Assembly: GCA_963663845.2 (NCBI GenBank)
Contig: OY760650.2
Coordinates: 868,001 to 932,000 of the forward strand
Reading direction: 5' to 3'
Origin: Versatilivorator sp963663845
GTDB lineage: Bacteria > Acidobacteriota > Terriglobia > Versatilivoradales > Versatilivoraceae
DNA length: 64,000 nt
Shown: one piece after another, positions 1-7,646 of the stretch
Position numbering within the stretch: the first letter of the stretch is position 1
How the letters are laid out: every line of letters starts with the position of its first letter
Notes under the pieces: generated by a model
What the model was told of the DNA's origin: nothing
Databases searched by the model: none
What the model saw: only the letters and a program-made list of their open reading frames with translations
Translations under genes and position numbers: made by a program

Positions 1-816
1 CGGGGCAAGGTGGTCATCGTGGCCGGCTTCCAGGGAATGTCCTACCGCCGGGAGATCACCACGCTGGGCCGCGGCGGCTCCGACGCCACCGCCGTCGCCC
101 TGGCCTCGGCCCTGGGCGCCTCCTACTGCGAGATCTGCTCGGACGTGGACGGCGTCTATACGGCCGATCCGCGGCGGGTGCCGGCAGCCTTTCTGCTGGA
201 GAACGTTTCCTACGACGAAATGCTGGAGCTGGCCGCCCACGGAGCCCAGGTTCTCAACGTCCAGGCCGTCGAGTGGGCCCGCAAGACCGGCGTCACCATC
301 CTCACCAGCGCCGCCCACCGGGAGGGAGGCCACTCGCGGGTAACCACCGAGGGAACCGGATTGCCGGCCTGCGGCGTGACGGTTGCGGAGAACCTGGCCC
401 ACCTGCATCTCCGGGGAACCGACGGGGAACTGCGGACCCGGCTCGGGAAGCTGGGACTGCCTTTCAGGCCATGCCAGGGAGGCTCGGAAGCGGAACCCTC
501 CTGCGTGGTCGCCTCCGACGAGCTTCCCGAATGGCCGTCGCTTCGAAGCGAGCTGACCGGCAAACTGGGCTCGCGTCTGACTCTGCAGGAAGGGGTGTCC
601 GGATTGTCTGTGGTTGGAAAAGGCCTGCCGCCCGACGCCGCCGGGCAGGCGCTGGAAACGGCCAGGCTGTCGGGGGTGGAGGTCCAGGGCGTGGAAACCT
701 CGCCGCGGCGGATCACCCTGCTGGTGGCTGAAGGCCAGGCCACCCGCCTCACGGCTGCCCTGCACCGGACCTTTATCGAGCCTCCCGCCAGTCTCCGAGA
801 AGGTCTTCCAGGGTGA
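1..816 (+). CDS. lysC: Aspartate kinase, C-terminal part (5' end outside window)
   Basis: Aspartate kinase phosphorylates L-aspartate in the first step of lysine, threonine and methionine synthesis. The frame is open from base 1, so the gene begins before the window; 271 residues are visible. The kinase-domain segment TTLGRGGSDATAVALA is at about residues 20-35 and VDGVYTADPR at about 49-58. The rest, from about residue 125, fits the regulatory ACT-domain region by position, though its sequence is divergent. The last 44 bp overlap tail to tail with the cytochrome gene on the other strand. dapA, dapB, dapD (29-32 kb) and thrB (43 kb) lie downstream in the same pathway but are not linked to it. 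Confidence 0.93.
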   Translation, partial: RGKVVIVAGFQGMSYRREITTLGRGGSDATAVALASALGASYCEICSDVDGVYTADPRRVPAAFLLENVSYDEMLELAAHGAQVLNVQAVEWARKTGVTILTSAAHREGGHSRVTTEGTGLPACGVTVAENLAHLHLRGTDGELRTRLGKLGLPFRPCQGGSEAEPSCVVASDELPEWPSLRSELTGKLGSRLTLQEGVSGLSVVGKGLPPDAAGQALETARLSGVEVQGVETSPRRITLLVAEGQATRLTAALHRTFIEPPASLREGLPG

Positions 817-1723
817 CCGCGGCGGAAGACCCCGGCCCCGCGTCCTTCAGGAAACTGACCAGGTCCAGCAACTGCTTCAGGGTATAGCGCCGGCCGTAGG
901 TTTCCGGCATGGCGGAACCGGGTTGCGGCTCCAGAGATTCAACCTGATCCGGGTCCAGTGTTCTCCGGACCGGCGGCAGTGCGGTGACGTCGTAGAAGCG
1001 GATTCGCTGCTCCTCCTGGCCGGCTTTCAGCACGGTCAGACGTTCTCCGGCCACGGTGGTGAGGTCGAAGAGTGCTTGCCGGCTTGAAAGCCGAGCCGCG
1101 GGCAGGAGGATGTCCCGCAGAATCTGGCTGGCGGGGCGATCGGCCAACCCGCTGAGATCGGGGCCGACCTCGGCCCCCATCCCCCGCACCCGGTGGCATT
1201 GACCGCAGTTGAGGTCGTCGGCCGCATCGAAGAACAGCTCCCGCCCCTTGCCGGGCTCACCGGTCAGTCCGGCCGAGGCCTTGTCGGCCTCGGGAAGCGG
1301 CTCCGGCAGCGCGGTCGTCCGCCCCGGCTCGGGCGCCGACTCTCCCGGAGCGGGCGCGGCGGCAGAGGCCACTTCGGCGGGCCCGGACGCCTCCGGATCG
1401 GAGAGCGACATCACGTAGGCCACCACCGACCAGATCTCGTCCTGGCTGAGCTTCTCTTTCCATCCCGGCATGGAGGATCGGGGGATGCCCTCGGCGGTCA
1501 CCCGGTAGAGATAGCCAGGCTCCCACTGCTTGCCGCGCAGGCGTGGGCCGCCGCCGGCCCGGCCCTCGGCCCCATGGCAATAGCCCACCGAACAACTCCG
1601 GGCGAACAGGATTCGGCCGGCCCCCACCACCGCCGGGTCGTTGAGATCGACGCTGGGCTGCTGGGGAGAGGGCGCCCACAGAGGAGCACCCGCCAACACC
1701 AGGACTCTGACCAAGCCGACCAT
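773..1723 (-). CDS. Secreted dihaem cytochrome c with a CX4CH site and a Planctomycete/Acidobacteria-type haem-binding domain
   Basis: The 316-residue protein has a short N-terminal hydrophobic signal and two cytochrome c modules. The first has CSVGYCH at residues 44-50, a CX4CH spacing in place of CXXCH, followed by a possible axial Met in RSSMPGW. A Pro/Ala-rich linker (about 110-150) leads to a second module with the normal CGQCH at 173-177, followed by VGPDLSGLADR and an ILLP segment typical of the heme-binding domain common in Planctomycetes and Acidobacteria. The start ATG is one base after the stop of the VOC gene (TGA-A-ATG), so translation is probably coupled. A likely role is electron acceptor for the PQQ dehydrogenase encoded upstream; that is inference from context. 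Confidence 0.82.
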   Translation of the reverse strand: MVGLVRVLVLAGAPLWAPSPQQPSVDLNDPAVVGAGRILFARSCSVGYCHGAEGRAGGGPRLRGKQWEPGYLYRVTAEGIPRSSMPGWKEKLSQDEIWSVVAYVMSLSDPEASGPAEVASAAAPAPGESAPEPGRTTALPEPLPEADKASAGLTGEPGKGRELFFDAADDLNCGQCHRVRGMGAEVGPDLSGLADRPASQILRDILLPAARLSSRQALFDLTTVAGERLTVLKAGQEEQRIRFYDVTALPPVRRTLDPDQVESLEPQPGSAMPETYGRRYTLKQLLDLVSFLKDAGPGSSAAVTLEDLLGDWREAR

Positions 1724-1724
1724 T

Positions 1725-2132
1725 TCACCTGCTTTCAGGGCGGGGAGGTTTCGCCTCTGCGATCTGGATCAAGTTGCCGCACGAATCGTCGAATACCGCG
1801 GTAATGACGGTCCCGAGGTCTGTTGGCGGCTGTACGAATCGCACCCCTCTTGCCAGGAGACGCTCGTGTTCGGCTTCGACGTCGTCGACCGCGAAGGAGG
1901 TCCAGGGGATACCGTCCTCCACGAGCGCTCTCTTGAACGGACGCACCGCGGGATGGGCATCGGGCTCGAGCACCAACTGCGTCCCCTCCGGAGCTTCCTC
2001 GGATACAACCGTGATCCAGGCATGCTCTCCCAAAGGAACGTTGTGCTTTAACTGAAAGCCAAGTGTTTCCGTGTAGAAGCGAAGTGCCTTCTGTTGGTCG
2101 TCTACCAGCACGCTGGCCAAGTGAATTCTCAT
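1725..2132 (-). CDS. VOC (glyoxalase/bleomycin-resistance) family protein
   Basis: The 135-residue protein is a single vicinal-oxygen-chelate domain of normal length. The start RIHLASVLVDDQQKALRFY is the usual first beta-alpha unit with the Asp-Gln-x-x-Ala-x-x-Phe-Tyr pattern. The end, AVFDDSCGNLIQIAE, is the DPxGNxxEl-type strand of the second half. The substrate cannot be told from sequence; members include glyoxalases, dioxygenases and isomerases. It sits between the PQQ dehydrogenase (36 bp upstream) and the cytochrome (1 bp downstream), all on the minus strand, so it is probably co-transcribed with them. Confidence 0.85.
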   Translation of the reverse strand: MRIHLASVLVDDQQKALRFYTETLGFQLKHNVPLGEHAWITVVSEEAPEGTQLVLEPDAHPAVRPFKRALVEDGIPWTSFAVDDVEAEHERLLARGVRFVQPPTDLGTVITAVFDDSCGNLIQIAEAKPPRPESR

Positions 2133-2168
2133 CTTTCCATTACCCTTTCGTCTGCGGAAACAGTGGGA

Positions 2169-3863
2169 TTATTCAGGCAGCGCAAACACGATCAGGGCGC
2201 TGCCGCCCGGGAAGTCCTCCACCTCGGGCCAGAGCTGGGGCATCAGTCCGGCCACCGCCGACCCCCAGCCTGCCGGGACCGCGATGTACTGCCGTCCGTT
2301 GACCGCATAGCTGATGGGCGAGCCCCGGTGGCCCGAACCGGTGTTGAAGCTCCAGAGCTTCTTGCCGGTCTCGGCATCCAGGGCGAAGAACTCTCCCTCG
2401 GGATCTCCGGTGAAGACCAGGTTGCCGCCGGTCGCCACCGCCGAGGCCAGCAAGGGGTACTTGGAGTGGTAGCTCCACTTCTTCTCCCCGGTCACCGGAT
2501 CCAGGGCGTCGAGATGGCTGCCCGGCTCTCCCTTGGGCGTCGGCTTGAGCTCGAACACCCCTCCGAAAAAGGTCTCGCCCGGCCTGGGGTCCTCCTTTTG
2601 CACGGTGAGGGTCTGACACCACTCGATGCCGGTGTTGTAGAACAGCCCCGTCTTGGGGCTGTAGGCCCCGTGGTTCCAGCTTCGGGCCCCGCCGATGGCC
2701 GGGCAGACCAGGGTGGGCTTCCCCACCTCGGGCTCCATCCGCCCCAGCAGCTTCCCGGTCGCATCGATCCCCTCGATCCAGTTGAGGTTTTCGACGAAGC
2801 GCCAGGCGCCGATGAACTCGCCGTTGGTCCGGTCCAGGACCCAGGTGTACCCGCCCTTGTTGGGATTGATCAGGAGCTTGCGTTTCTTGCCGTTGACCGG
2901 CAGGTCGACCAGCAAGCATTCGTAGGCGGTATCCCAGTCCCAGACGTCGTGGGGAATCTGCTGGTAATACCACTTCAACTCCCCGCTGTCGGCATCCAGG
3001 GCTACGATGGAATCGGTATAGAGGTTGTCACCGGTCCGGTCTCCGCCATAGAAGTCGGCGGCCGGATTGCCCACGCCCCAGTAGATCAGGTTCAACTCGG
3101 GATCATAGGAGCCGGTCATCCAGGTGGCCCCGCCGCCGTACTTCCAACTGTCGCCTTTCCAGGTTTCGTGGCCCTTTTCTCCCGGCCCGGGGATGGTCCA
3201 GAACCGCCAGGCCCGCCGGCCGGTCCTGGCGTCGAAGGCGTTCAGATAGCCCCGATGGGCCGAATCGCCGCCGGTGACCCCGACCACGACCTTGTCCTTG
3301 ACCACCAGGGGCGCGCCGGTGATGTTGCAGCCGCACTGCTGCATGCTCTCGATCTCGACGTTCCAGACCTCCTTCCCGGTCTTGGCGTCCAGCGCCACCA
3401 GGCGGTTGTCGATGGTCCCCATGAAGACCAGTCCGTGCCCCAGGGCCGCCCCCCGGTTCCAGGGGCCGTAGAGGAGGCCGAAGTCCTTGGGCTCGGGATG
3501 GTAGTAGTGCCAGATCTCCTTGCCGGTGACGGCATCCAGCGCAAAGACCCGGTTCCAGGGGGTGGTGATGTACATGACTCCGTCGGCCACCAGGGGAGTG
3601 CAGGAGAAACCCCCGTCCACCTTGCCCGTCTGAAAGATCCAGACCGGCGCCAGCCGCTTCACGTTCTCCCGATGGATCTGGTCCAGCGGACTGTAGCGCC
3701 AGGCGTCATAGGTCCCGGAATAGATCAGCCAGTTCTGCGGTTCCTTGGCCGCCTCGATCAGGCGCTTGGAATCGACGGTCTCGGCCGAGGCGAGCGGAAC
3801 CATTGCAATCGACAACAGCAACAGGATCGAGGCGCTGAGCGCCCGGGCGGGTTTGGCGGGCAT
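2169..3863 (-). CDS. PQQ-dependent alcohol dehydrogenase, methanol/ethanol dehydrogenase family, no haem domain
   Basis: A periplasmic quinoprotein of 564 residues that oxidises alcohols or aldehydes with pyrroloquinoline quinone. I start at 3863 because GGAG lies a few bases upstream and the product then begins with a clear signal peptide ending near residue 27 (LASA). Propeller-blade motifs such as ALDAKTGKEVW (157-167) and ALDADSGELKW recur. HDVWDWD at 305-311 contains the likely catalytic Asp309 and a second acidic residue, Asp311, two positions on. The vicinal Cys pair of classical methanol dehydrogenase is absent: the equivalent stretch reads GPWNRGAA (133-140), and the only close Cys residues are CGC at 177-179. 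There is no C-terminal haem domain, so a separate cytochrome is needed; one is encoded two genes downstream. Confidence 0.92.
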   Translation of the reverse strand: MPAKPARALSASILLLLSIAMVPLASAETVDSKRLIEAAKEPQNWLIYSGTYDAWRYSPLDQIHRENVKRLAPVWIFQTGKVDGGFSCTPLVADGVMYITTPWNRVFALDAVTGKEIWHYYHPEPKDFGLLYGPWNRGAALGHGLVFMGTIDNRLVALDAKTGKEVWNVEIESMQQCGCNITGAPLVVKDKVVVGVTGGDSAHRGYLNAFDARTGRRAWRFWTIPGPGEKGHETWKGDSWKYGGGATWMTGSYDPELNLIYWGVGNPAADFYGGDRTGDNLYTDSIVALDADSGELKWYYQQIPHDVWDWDTAYECLLVDLPVNGKKRKLLINPNKGGYTWVLDRTNGEFIGAWRFVENLNWIEGIDATGKLLGRMEPEVGKPTLVCPAIGGARSWNHGAYSPKTGLFYNTGIEWCQTLTVQKEDPRPGETFFGGVFELKPTPKGEPGSHLDALDPVTGEKKWSYHSKYPLLASAVATGGNLVFTGDPEGEFFALDAETGKKLWSFNTGSGHRGSPISYAVNGRQYIAVPAGWGSAVAGLMPQLWPEVEDFPGGSALIVFALPE

Positions 3864-4040
3864 GGGGATCTCCAATTTCCGGAACGTGGCCGGAGACGGG
3901 TTCAACCGGTGACCTCATCTCCGGGGCTATCACTAACACTTCCGGGTCGAAGCTGTCAATGAACGGGGGGCTCTGGCGGTCAGCGCCCCCGCCCTGGGGT
4001 GCGGATCATACGAGGGTGAAACACTCAATCGTCAATAAAG

Positions 4041-4065
4041 ACGAACCACGAATGGACACGAATAC
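4041..4065 (+). repeat. Period-10 degenerate array, type A
   Basis: The array reads as decamers built on accacgaat ggacacgaat. Related arrays are at 33541, 44021 (inverted) and 54312. Confidence 0.75.
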
Positions 4066-4106
4066 CCATGGACCTCCTTGGCTACGACGCCGTCACGGGA
4101 GGAAGG

Positions 4107-4308
4107 CCGGGAGCGCGGGCGTCTCGCCCGCACAACACCGGCACAGCCTCAACCAATTCCTCGACCCGGCTCGACCGGCAACGGCCCCAGGACTCTACGT
4201 TGGCCGAGCCCATGCCGTTCCTGCCGGCAGGGTGGCCGTGCGCCGCATCACGGGGAAACGGAGCGGCACGCAACGCAGAGGATGCGGGCGAGACGCCCGC
4301 GCTCCCGG
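4107..4308. mobile_element. MITE-like element with perfect 26-bp terminal inverted repeats
   Basis: The left arm, 4107-4132, and right arm, 4283-4308, are exact reverse complements over 26 bp. Each arm also contains its own palindrome (gcgggcg-tc-tcgcccgc). The 150-bp interior has no plausible gene. This is the layout of a non-autonomous inverted-repeat element. No transposase is in the window and I do not see a target duplication. Confidence 0.7.
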
Positions 4309-4345
4309 AGGGGCGCCCCCTCCCATCCTTCTTGCTCCGCGAGGA

Positions 4346-4374
4346 GGCACTGCCCCTGCCGATGGGGCAGTGCC
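4346..4374. repeat. Perfect hairpin, 11-bp stem and 7-base loop
   Basis: The arms ggcactgcccc and ggggcagtgcc flank tgccgat. No T-tract follows on either strand, so it is not a convincing intrinsic terminator. Confidence 0.7.
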
Positions 4375-4387
4375 GTTCCGCTTGGTG

Positions 4388-4425
4388 TCCCTTCGTCGTC
4401 CTTCGTGCCCCTTCGTGGATCCCTC
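4388..4425 (-). repeat. Period-10 degenerate array, type B
   Basis: On the minus strand it reads as decamers of the form cacgaaggac. Matches are at 33491, 36711 and 60619. Confidence 0.72.
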
Positions 4426-4462
4426 CTTTTTCTTTCGTTTCAGGCAAGTCGCCGCCGCTCCC

Positions 4463-4497
4463 CAATCAACCATCAGAAATCCACAATCAACCATTCA
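4463..4497 (+). repeat. Period-7 degenerate array
   Basis: Five heptamers in a row: caatcaa, ccatcag, aaatcca, caatcaa, ccattca. It ends 60 bp before the TSUP gene. Confidence 0.7.
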
Positions 4498-4556
4498 TTA
4501 AGTGGTAGCATGCTGGGCTTGGCCGCATCCGCGACCGACCGAAGGAGCGACGACTC

Positions 4557-5306
4557 ATGGCCGAATTGGGCAGCATCCTGATCCTGCTGGTTGCCGGCTT
4601 CATTGCCGGCACGCTGAACGTGGTGGCGGGCGGGGGGTCCTTCCTGACGCTTCCGGTCCTGATCTTCTTGGGACTGCCGGCCACCGTGGCCAACGGGACC
4701 AACCGGGTGGCGGTGCTGACCCAGAACGTGGGGGCCGTCTGGAGCTTTCATCGACACGGGGTCATGGACTGGAGAACCAGTCTCCTGTGGGCGGCTCTGC
4801 CGGCGATGATGGGAGCCTGGCTGGGCGCCGAGCTGGCTCTTCTGATCGGGGATGAGGCCTTCAAGGACACTCTGGCCCTCCTGATGGTGGCGGTGACGCT
4901 CTGGACCCTATGGGACCCGCTCAAGGGAAAGCTGAACTCCTCTCCCGGCGGACGGCCCTGGTGGATGATGGTCCTGGCCTTCTTCGTGGTTGGGGTTTAC
5001 AGCGGGTTCGTCCAGGCCGGGGTGGGATTCCTCATCCTGGCGGCCACCACCCTGTCGGGACTGGACCTGGTCAAGGGAAACGCGGTGAAGGTGATGGTGA
5101 TCCTGGCAACCATGGTCGTCTCGTTGGCGATCTTCGCGGGCGAGGGGAAAGTTGATTGGCTTCCGGGGTTCGTCCTGGGCGCCGGAAACCTGGCGGGGGG
5201 ACTGGTGGGGGTCAGGCTCACCGTCCTCAAGGGCCACGGGTGGATCAAGAAGGTGGTGACCGCCACCGTCGTTCTGTTCGCCCTGCGGCTGTGGTTCTTC
5301 GAGTAG
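4557..5306 (+). CDS. TSUP/TauE-SafE family membrane transporter
   Basis: The 249-residue integral membrane protein has the two-repeat, seven-to-eight-helix layout of the TauE/SafE (TSUP) family, whose known members export sulfite, sulfoacetate or other organosulfur anions. The first helix contains AGFIAGTLNVVAGGGSFLTL, and the second repeat carries the matching SGFVQAGVGFLILAA. The family tolerates many substrates, so none is assigned. GAAGGAG lies a little upstream of the ATG. The nearest downstream gene (OmpA-like) starts 52 bp later on the same strand. Confidence 0.9.
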   Translation: MAELGSILILLVAGFIAGTLNVVAGGGSFLTLPVLIFLGLPATVANGTNRVAVLTQNVGAVWSFHRHGVMDWRTSLLWAALPAMMGAWLGAELALLIGDEAFKDTLALLMVAVTLWTLWDPLKGKLNSSPGGRPWWMMVLAFFVVGVYSGFVQAGVGFLILAATTLSGLDLVKGNAVKVMVILATMVVSLAIFAGEGKVDWLPGFVLGAGNLAGGLVGVRLTVLKGHGWIKKVVTATVVLFALRLWFFE

Positions 5307-5358
5307 CGGGCCGAACTCCGGAAACAGACCCGGTCCGGTCCTTTTGGAGGAATCCTCC

Positions 5359-6177
5359 ATGAAAGCTTCCGACAACCCCTCATCCCGCCGCAAGGTGACG
5401 CCGGGCAGAGTCCTGCTGGCGGCCATCCTGCTGTCACTGGCGGTGGTGGCGGTCCTGCTGGTTCTGACCACCCTGAAGCTGACCGACCTGAGCCGGGAGA
5501 TGGCCGGGCTCAGGCGGGTGAGCAGAACCGTGGCCGAAACCGCCGAGAGCGCCAGGCGCCAGGCCGGACGGGCCGAGGAGAACGCTCTCAAGGCGGCTCT
5601 GGGGCGCGCCCGGGCCGAGGAAGAGGCCTCGGAGGCGCGGGCGGGCGCGGCCAAGTCGAAGGCCGAAATGAGGGAGGCCAAGCAGGAAGCCGAGCGGGCG
5701 CGACAGGAGGCCGCCCGGATACGCAAGGAGCGAGACGAAAAGCTGGACGCCATGCAGCAGGCGCTCAGCCAACTGGTGGAAACCCGGCGCACGGCTCTGG
5801 GCCTCATCATGAACCTGGACAGCGAAGCCATCCAGTTCGATTTCGACAAGGCCGACCTGAAGCCCCGCAACCGGGAGCTGCTCAGCAAGATCGCCGGTAT
5901 CCTGCTGACCTCGAAGGGGCACCACATCTTTGTCTACGGCCACACCGACGACGTGGGCACCCAAGCCTACAACCAGGAGCTCTCGGAGCGACGGGCCAAG
6001 TCCGTGCGGGACTACCTGGTGGACTCGTTCATCGATCCGGACATCGTCACGGCCGAGGGCTTCGGCAAGTCGAGCCCCCTGGTGGAGGGCACTTCGACGG
6101 ATGCCCGTGCCCGGAACCGGCGGGTCGAGATCGCCATCGTGGACACGGTGCTGGACTACCAGCAAAGGACACGTTAG
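5359..6177 (+). CDS. OmpA-family protein with N-terminal membrane anchor and coiled coil
   Basis: I start at 5359 (ATG) because GGAGG lies at 5347-5350 with good spacing; the frame stays open to a TTG at 5344. The 272-residue product has a basic N-terminus, one membrane helix (about 16-38) and a long Ala/Glu/Arg-rich coiled coil (about 40-145). A C-terminal OmpA domain follows, with IQFDFDKADLKP, GHTDDVG and the NQELSERRAKSVRDYL peptidoglycan-binding pattern. The likely role is a periplasmic link between membrane and peptidoglycan; the helix is more like an inner-membrane anchor than a beta barrel. The stop overlaps the last bases of the methyltransferase gene on the other strand. Confidence 0.88.
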   Translation: MKASDNPSSRRKVTPGRVLLAAILLSLAVVAVLLVLTTLKLTDLSREMAGLRRVSRTVAETAESARRQAGRAEENALKAALGRARAEEEASEARAGAAKSKAEMREAKQEAERARQEAARIRKERDEKLDAMQQALSQLVETRRTALGLIMNLDSEAIQFDFDKADLKPRNRELLSKIAGILLTSKGHHIFVYGHTDDVGTQAYNQELSERRAKSVRDYLVDSFIDPDIVTAEGFGKSSPLVEGTSTDARARNRRVEIAIVDTVLDYQQRTR

Positions 6178-6926
6178 CCCGCATTTCTCACCTTGCCTTC
6201 GATCAGGGCGAAGACGGTCCGATTTCTCCAGTAGTTGTCGAAGTGTATCTCGCGGATTCGCCCGCTCCTCTGCCGGAGGTAGTCGCACCCGAACTCCCAG
6301 ATGACCGGAAACTCGCGGTCGCAGCCGTGAAAACTGGGGGGCAGGCGGGAAACCAGGCGTCCCGAAGGGCCCCGGGTCATCCGTTGCCGGGTGACCCGGG
6401 AGAAGAGCAGCGGAACGGTGTAGACCTGGACTCCGCCGGGCTTCAACACCCGCCGAACCTCATCGAGAGCGCGGTCGTATTCCAGAAGATGTTCCAGGGT
6501 TTCGGAGTGTACGGCGAGGTCGAAGCTGTCGTCCTCGAAGGTCAGCCGGGTCATGTCCTGGTTGAACCTGCCGTCGATTCGGGACCCCAGCGGCCTGTCG
6601 AGCCGATGGACGGTCTCGGTGACGCTGCCGAGGCTCTCCAATGCCGGCGCCAGGGCGTTGGTCTGGTTCAGGTGCAGAATCCTCAGCTCCGGGCCGGGCG
6701 GACACCGGCGCCTGATGCTCCACAGCAGCATGCGGACCCGCTTGGACATGCCGCAATTGCGGCAGCGGTTTCCTTCCCGCTGGTCCAGCCAGCGCCGTTC
6801 GCGACCCGACAACTCCCAGGCGGCGGCCAGGGGCGCGTCGATCACGGCTTCCTGCCGAAAGTCGCGGCAGCCGCAATGGATGCATCCGCGCCGGTCGATT
6901 CGACAGTACCGGTAGGTCTTGCCCAT
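6174..6926 (-). CDS. Class I SAM-dependent methyltransferase with N-terminal Cys-rich zinc-ribbon-like segment
   Basis: The 250-residue protein starts with CIHCGC (about 15-20) and CRNCG (about 54-58), a likely zinc-binding four-cysteine unit. A Methyltransferase_11-type domain follows: DDSFDLAVHSETLEHL is the post-II/motif III region and LDEVRRVLKPGGV the classic strand 5 motif. The normal glycine-rich motif I is weak (LRILHLNQTNA). The substrate is unknown; similar proteins often act on lipids or sugars. It overlaps the OmpA-like gene by 4 bp tail to tail. Confidence 0.78.
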   Translation of the reverse strand: MGKTYRYCRIDRRGCIHCGCRDFRQEAVIDAPLAAAWELSGRERRWLDQREGNRCRNCGMSKRVRMLLWSIRRRCPPGPELRILHLNQTNALAPALESLGSVTETVHRLDRPLGSRIDGRFNQDMTRLTFEDDSFDLAVHSETLEHLLEYDRALDEVRRVLKPGGVQVYTVPLLFSRVTRQRMTRGPSGRLVSRLPPSFHGCDREFPVIWEFGCDYLRQRSGRIREIHFDNYWRNRTVFALIEGKVRNAG

Positions 6927-7006
6927 CAGGGATTTGGCAGGTCTATCAGCCGGGAAGCGATCAAGGAGGCGAACCGGCTAGGGCAGCGACCACTTGACGC
7001 AGCCCG

Positions 7007-7282
7007 CTACTTCCGCTGCTCTGCCAACTCGCCCCGGGTGAATCCTTCAAACAGTCCTTCCAGCCGGGCCATGCGCTCCCGGAGATCGGCCACGTCTCCA
7101 CGAACGTCGGCCACGTCTCCTCGGACATTGGCCACGTCCCCTCGGACATTGGCGACGTCCTCTCGGACCTGTTGAATTTCCAGCTTGAACTCCTGTCGGA
7201 TGTCGGATGAGACCTTCCATCCGAGGCTGACCAAGGCCACGCAAAGAATGCCGATGGCGATCAACTCGGCGCTGATTATCAT
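7007..7282 (-). CDS. Small membrane-anchored coiled-coil protein, copy 1
   Basis: The 91-residue protein has one N-terminal membrane helix (residues 3-22, ISAELIAIGILCVALVSLGW) and then a charged coiled coil with four exact seven-residue units of the type DVANVRG. It ends in LEGLFEGFTRGELAEQRK. AAGGAG stands upstream of the ATG at normal spacing. I do not recognise a named family; small proteins of this form are usually left hypothetical. It is a near copy of the next gene (7392-7646) and differs by exactly one heptad, so the two could form parallel or mixed coiled-coil bundles at the inner membrane. That role is inference. Confidence 0.78.
   Translation of the reverse strand: MIISAELIAIGILCVALVSLGWKVSSDIRQEFKLEIQQVREDVANVRGDVANVRGDVADVRGDVADLRERMARLEGLFEGFTRGELAEQRK
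7088..7171 (-). repeat. In-frame 21-bp minisatellite, four copies, in the first coiled-coil gene
   Basis: Four consecutive 21-bp units start at 7088, 7109, 7130 and 7151. Each encodes one heptad of the coiled coil. The sister gene has three units. Confidence 0.88.
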
Positions 7283-7391
7283 TGCTGACGCTCCTTCAAC
7301 TTGGATGAGCCTGCCGAGAGGGAGATCAGACCAGGCAAGACGTGATCAAAGAGGCGAACCGGACAGGGAAGCAAACACTTGACGCAGCCCG

Positions 7392-7646
7392 CTACTTCCG
7401 CTGCTCTGCCAACTCGCCTCGGGTGAATCCTTCAAACAGTCCTTCCAGCCGGGCCATGCGCTCCCGGAGATCGGCCACGTCCCCTCGGACTTCGGCCACA
7501 TCCGCTCGGACATGGGCGACGTCCTCTCGGACCTGTTGAATTTCCAGCTTGAACTCCTGTCGGATATCGGATGAGACTTTCCATCCGAGACTAACCAAAG
7601 CCACGCCGAGAATGCCGATGGCAATCAACTCCGCGCTGATATTCAT
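7392..7646 (-). CDS. Small membrane-anchored coiled-coil protein, copy 2
   Basis: This 84-residue protein is a near duplicate of the 91-residue neighbour: the same first helix (ISAELIAIGILGVALVSLGW), the same SSDIRQEFKLEIQQV stretch and the same C-terminus. It has three heptads in place of four. I start at 7646 because AAGGAG precedes this ATG exactly as in the other copy; the frame is open further upstream, but that stretch has no match in copy 1. Differences such as Asn to His and Gly to Ala lie in the heptads, which may tune pairing between the copies. Confidence 0.78.
   Translation of the reverse strand: MNISAELIAIGILGVALVSLGWKVSSDIRQEFKLEIQQVREDVAHVRADVAEVRGDVADLRERMARLEGLFEGFTRGELAEQRK
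7473..7535 (-). repeat. In-frame 21-bp minisatellite, three copies, in the second coiled-coil gene
   Basis: Units start at 7473, 7494 and 7515. They match the four units of the sister gene. Confidence 0.85.

Larger units (their letters stand above)
3864..4556. other. Divergent intergenic region packed with repeats, no gene
   Basis: The gap between the PQQ dehydrogenase and the TSUP transporter is about 690 bp. It holds a hairpin-type repeat ending in GTGAAAC near 4020, a period-10 array, a 202-bp element with 26-bp inverted ends, an 11-bp perfect hairpin at 4346-4374, a second period-10 array and a period-7 array. Open frames here are short and built on the repeats, so I call none. The promoters of both flanking genes should lie here but I cannot point to one. 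Confidence 0.7.
6957..7339 (-). repeat. Tandem duplication, unit 1 (whole gene plus flanks)
   Basis: This unit matches 7342-7703 over its whole length. The match covers the 5' flank with its ribosome-binding site, the gene, and about 50 bp beyond the stop. It is 21 bp longer because it has one more copy of a 21-bp internal repeat. Such near identity in non-coding flanks means a recent duplication. Confidence 0.88.

Noticed and set aside
2094..3962. A 622-codon open frame on the plus strand opposite the PQQ dehydrogenase
   Set aside because: It is the mirror of a real gene in GC-rich DNA. Its product is low-complexity (Gly, Pro, Leu, Asp) and matches nothing, while the minus strand encodes a complete quinoprotein.
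7088..7171. 21-bp repeats considered as a CRISPR or iteron array
   Set aside because: The units are contiguous, in frame and encode coiled-coil heptads of a gene with a good ribosome-binding site.
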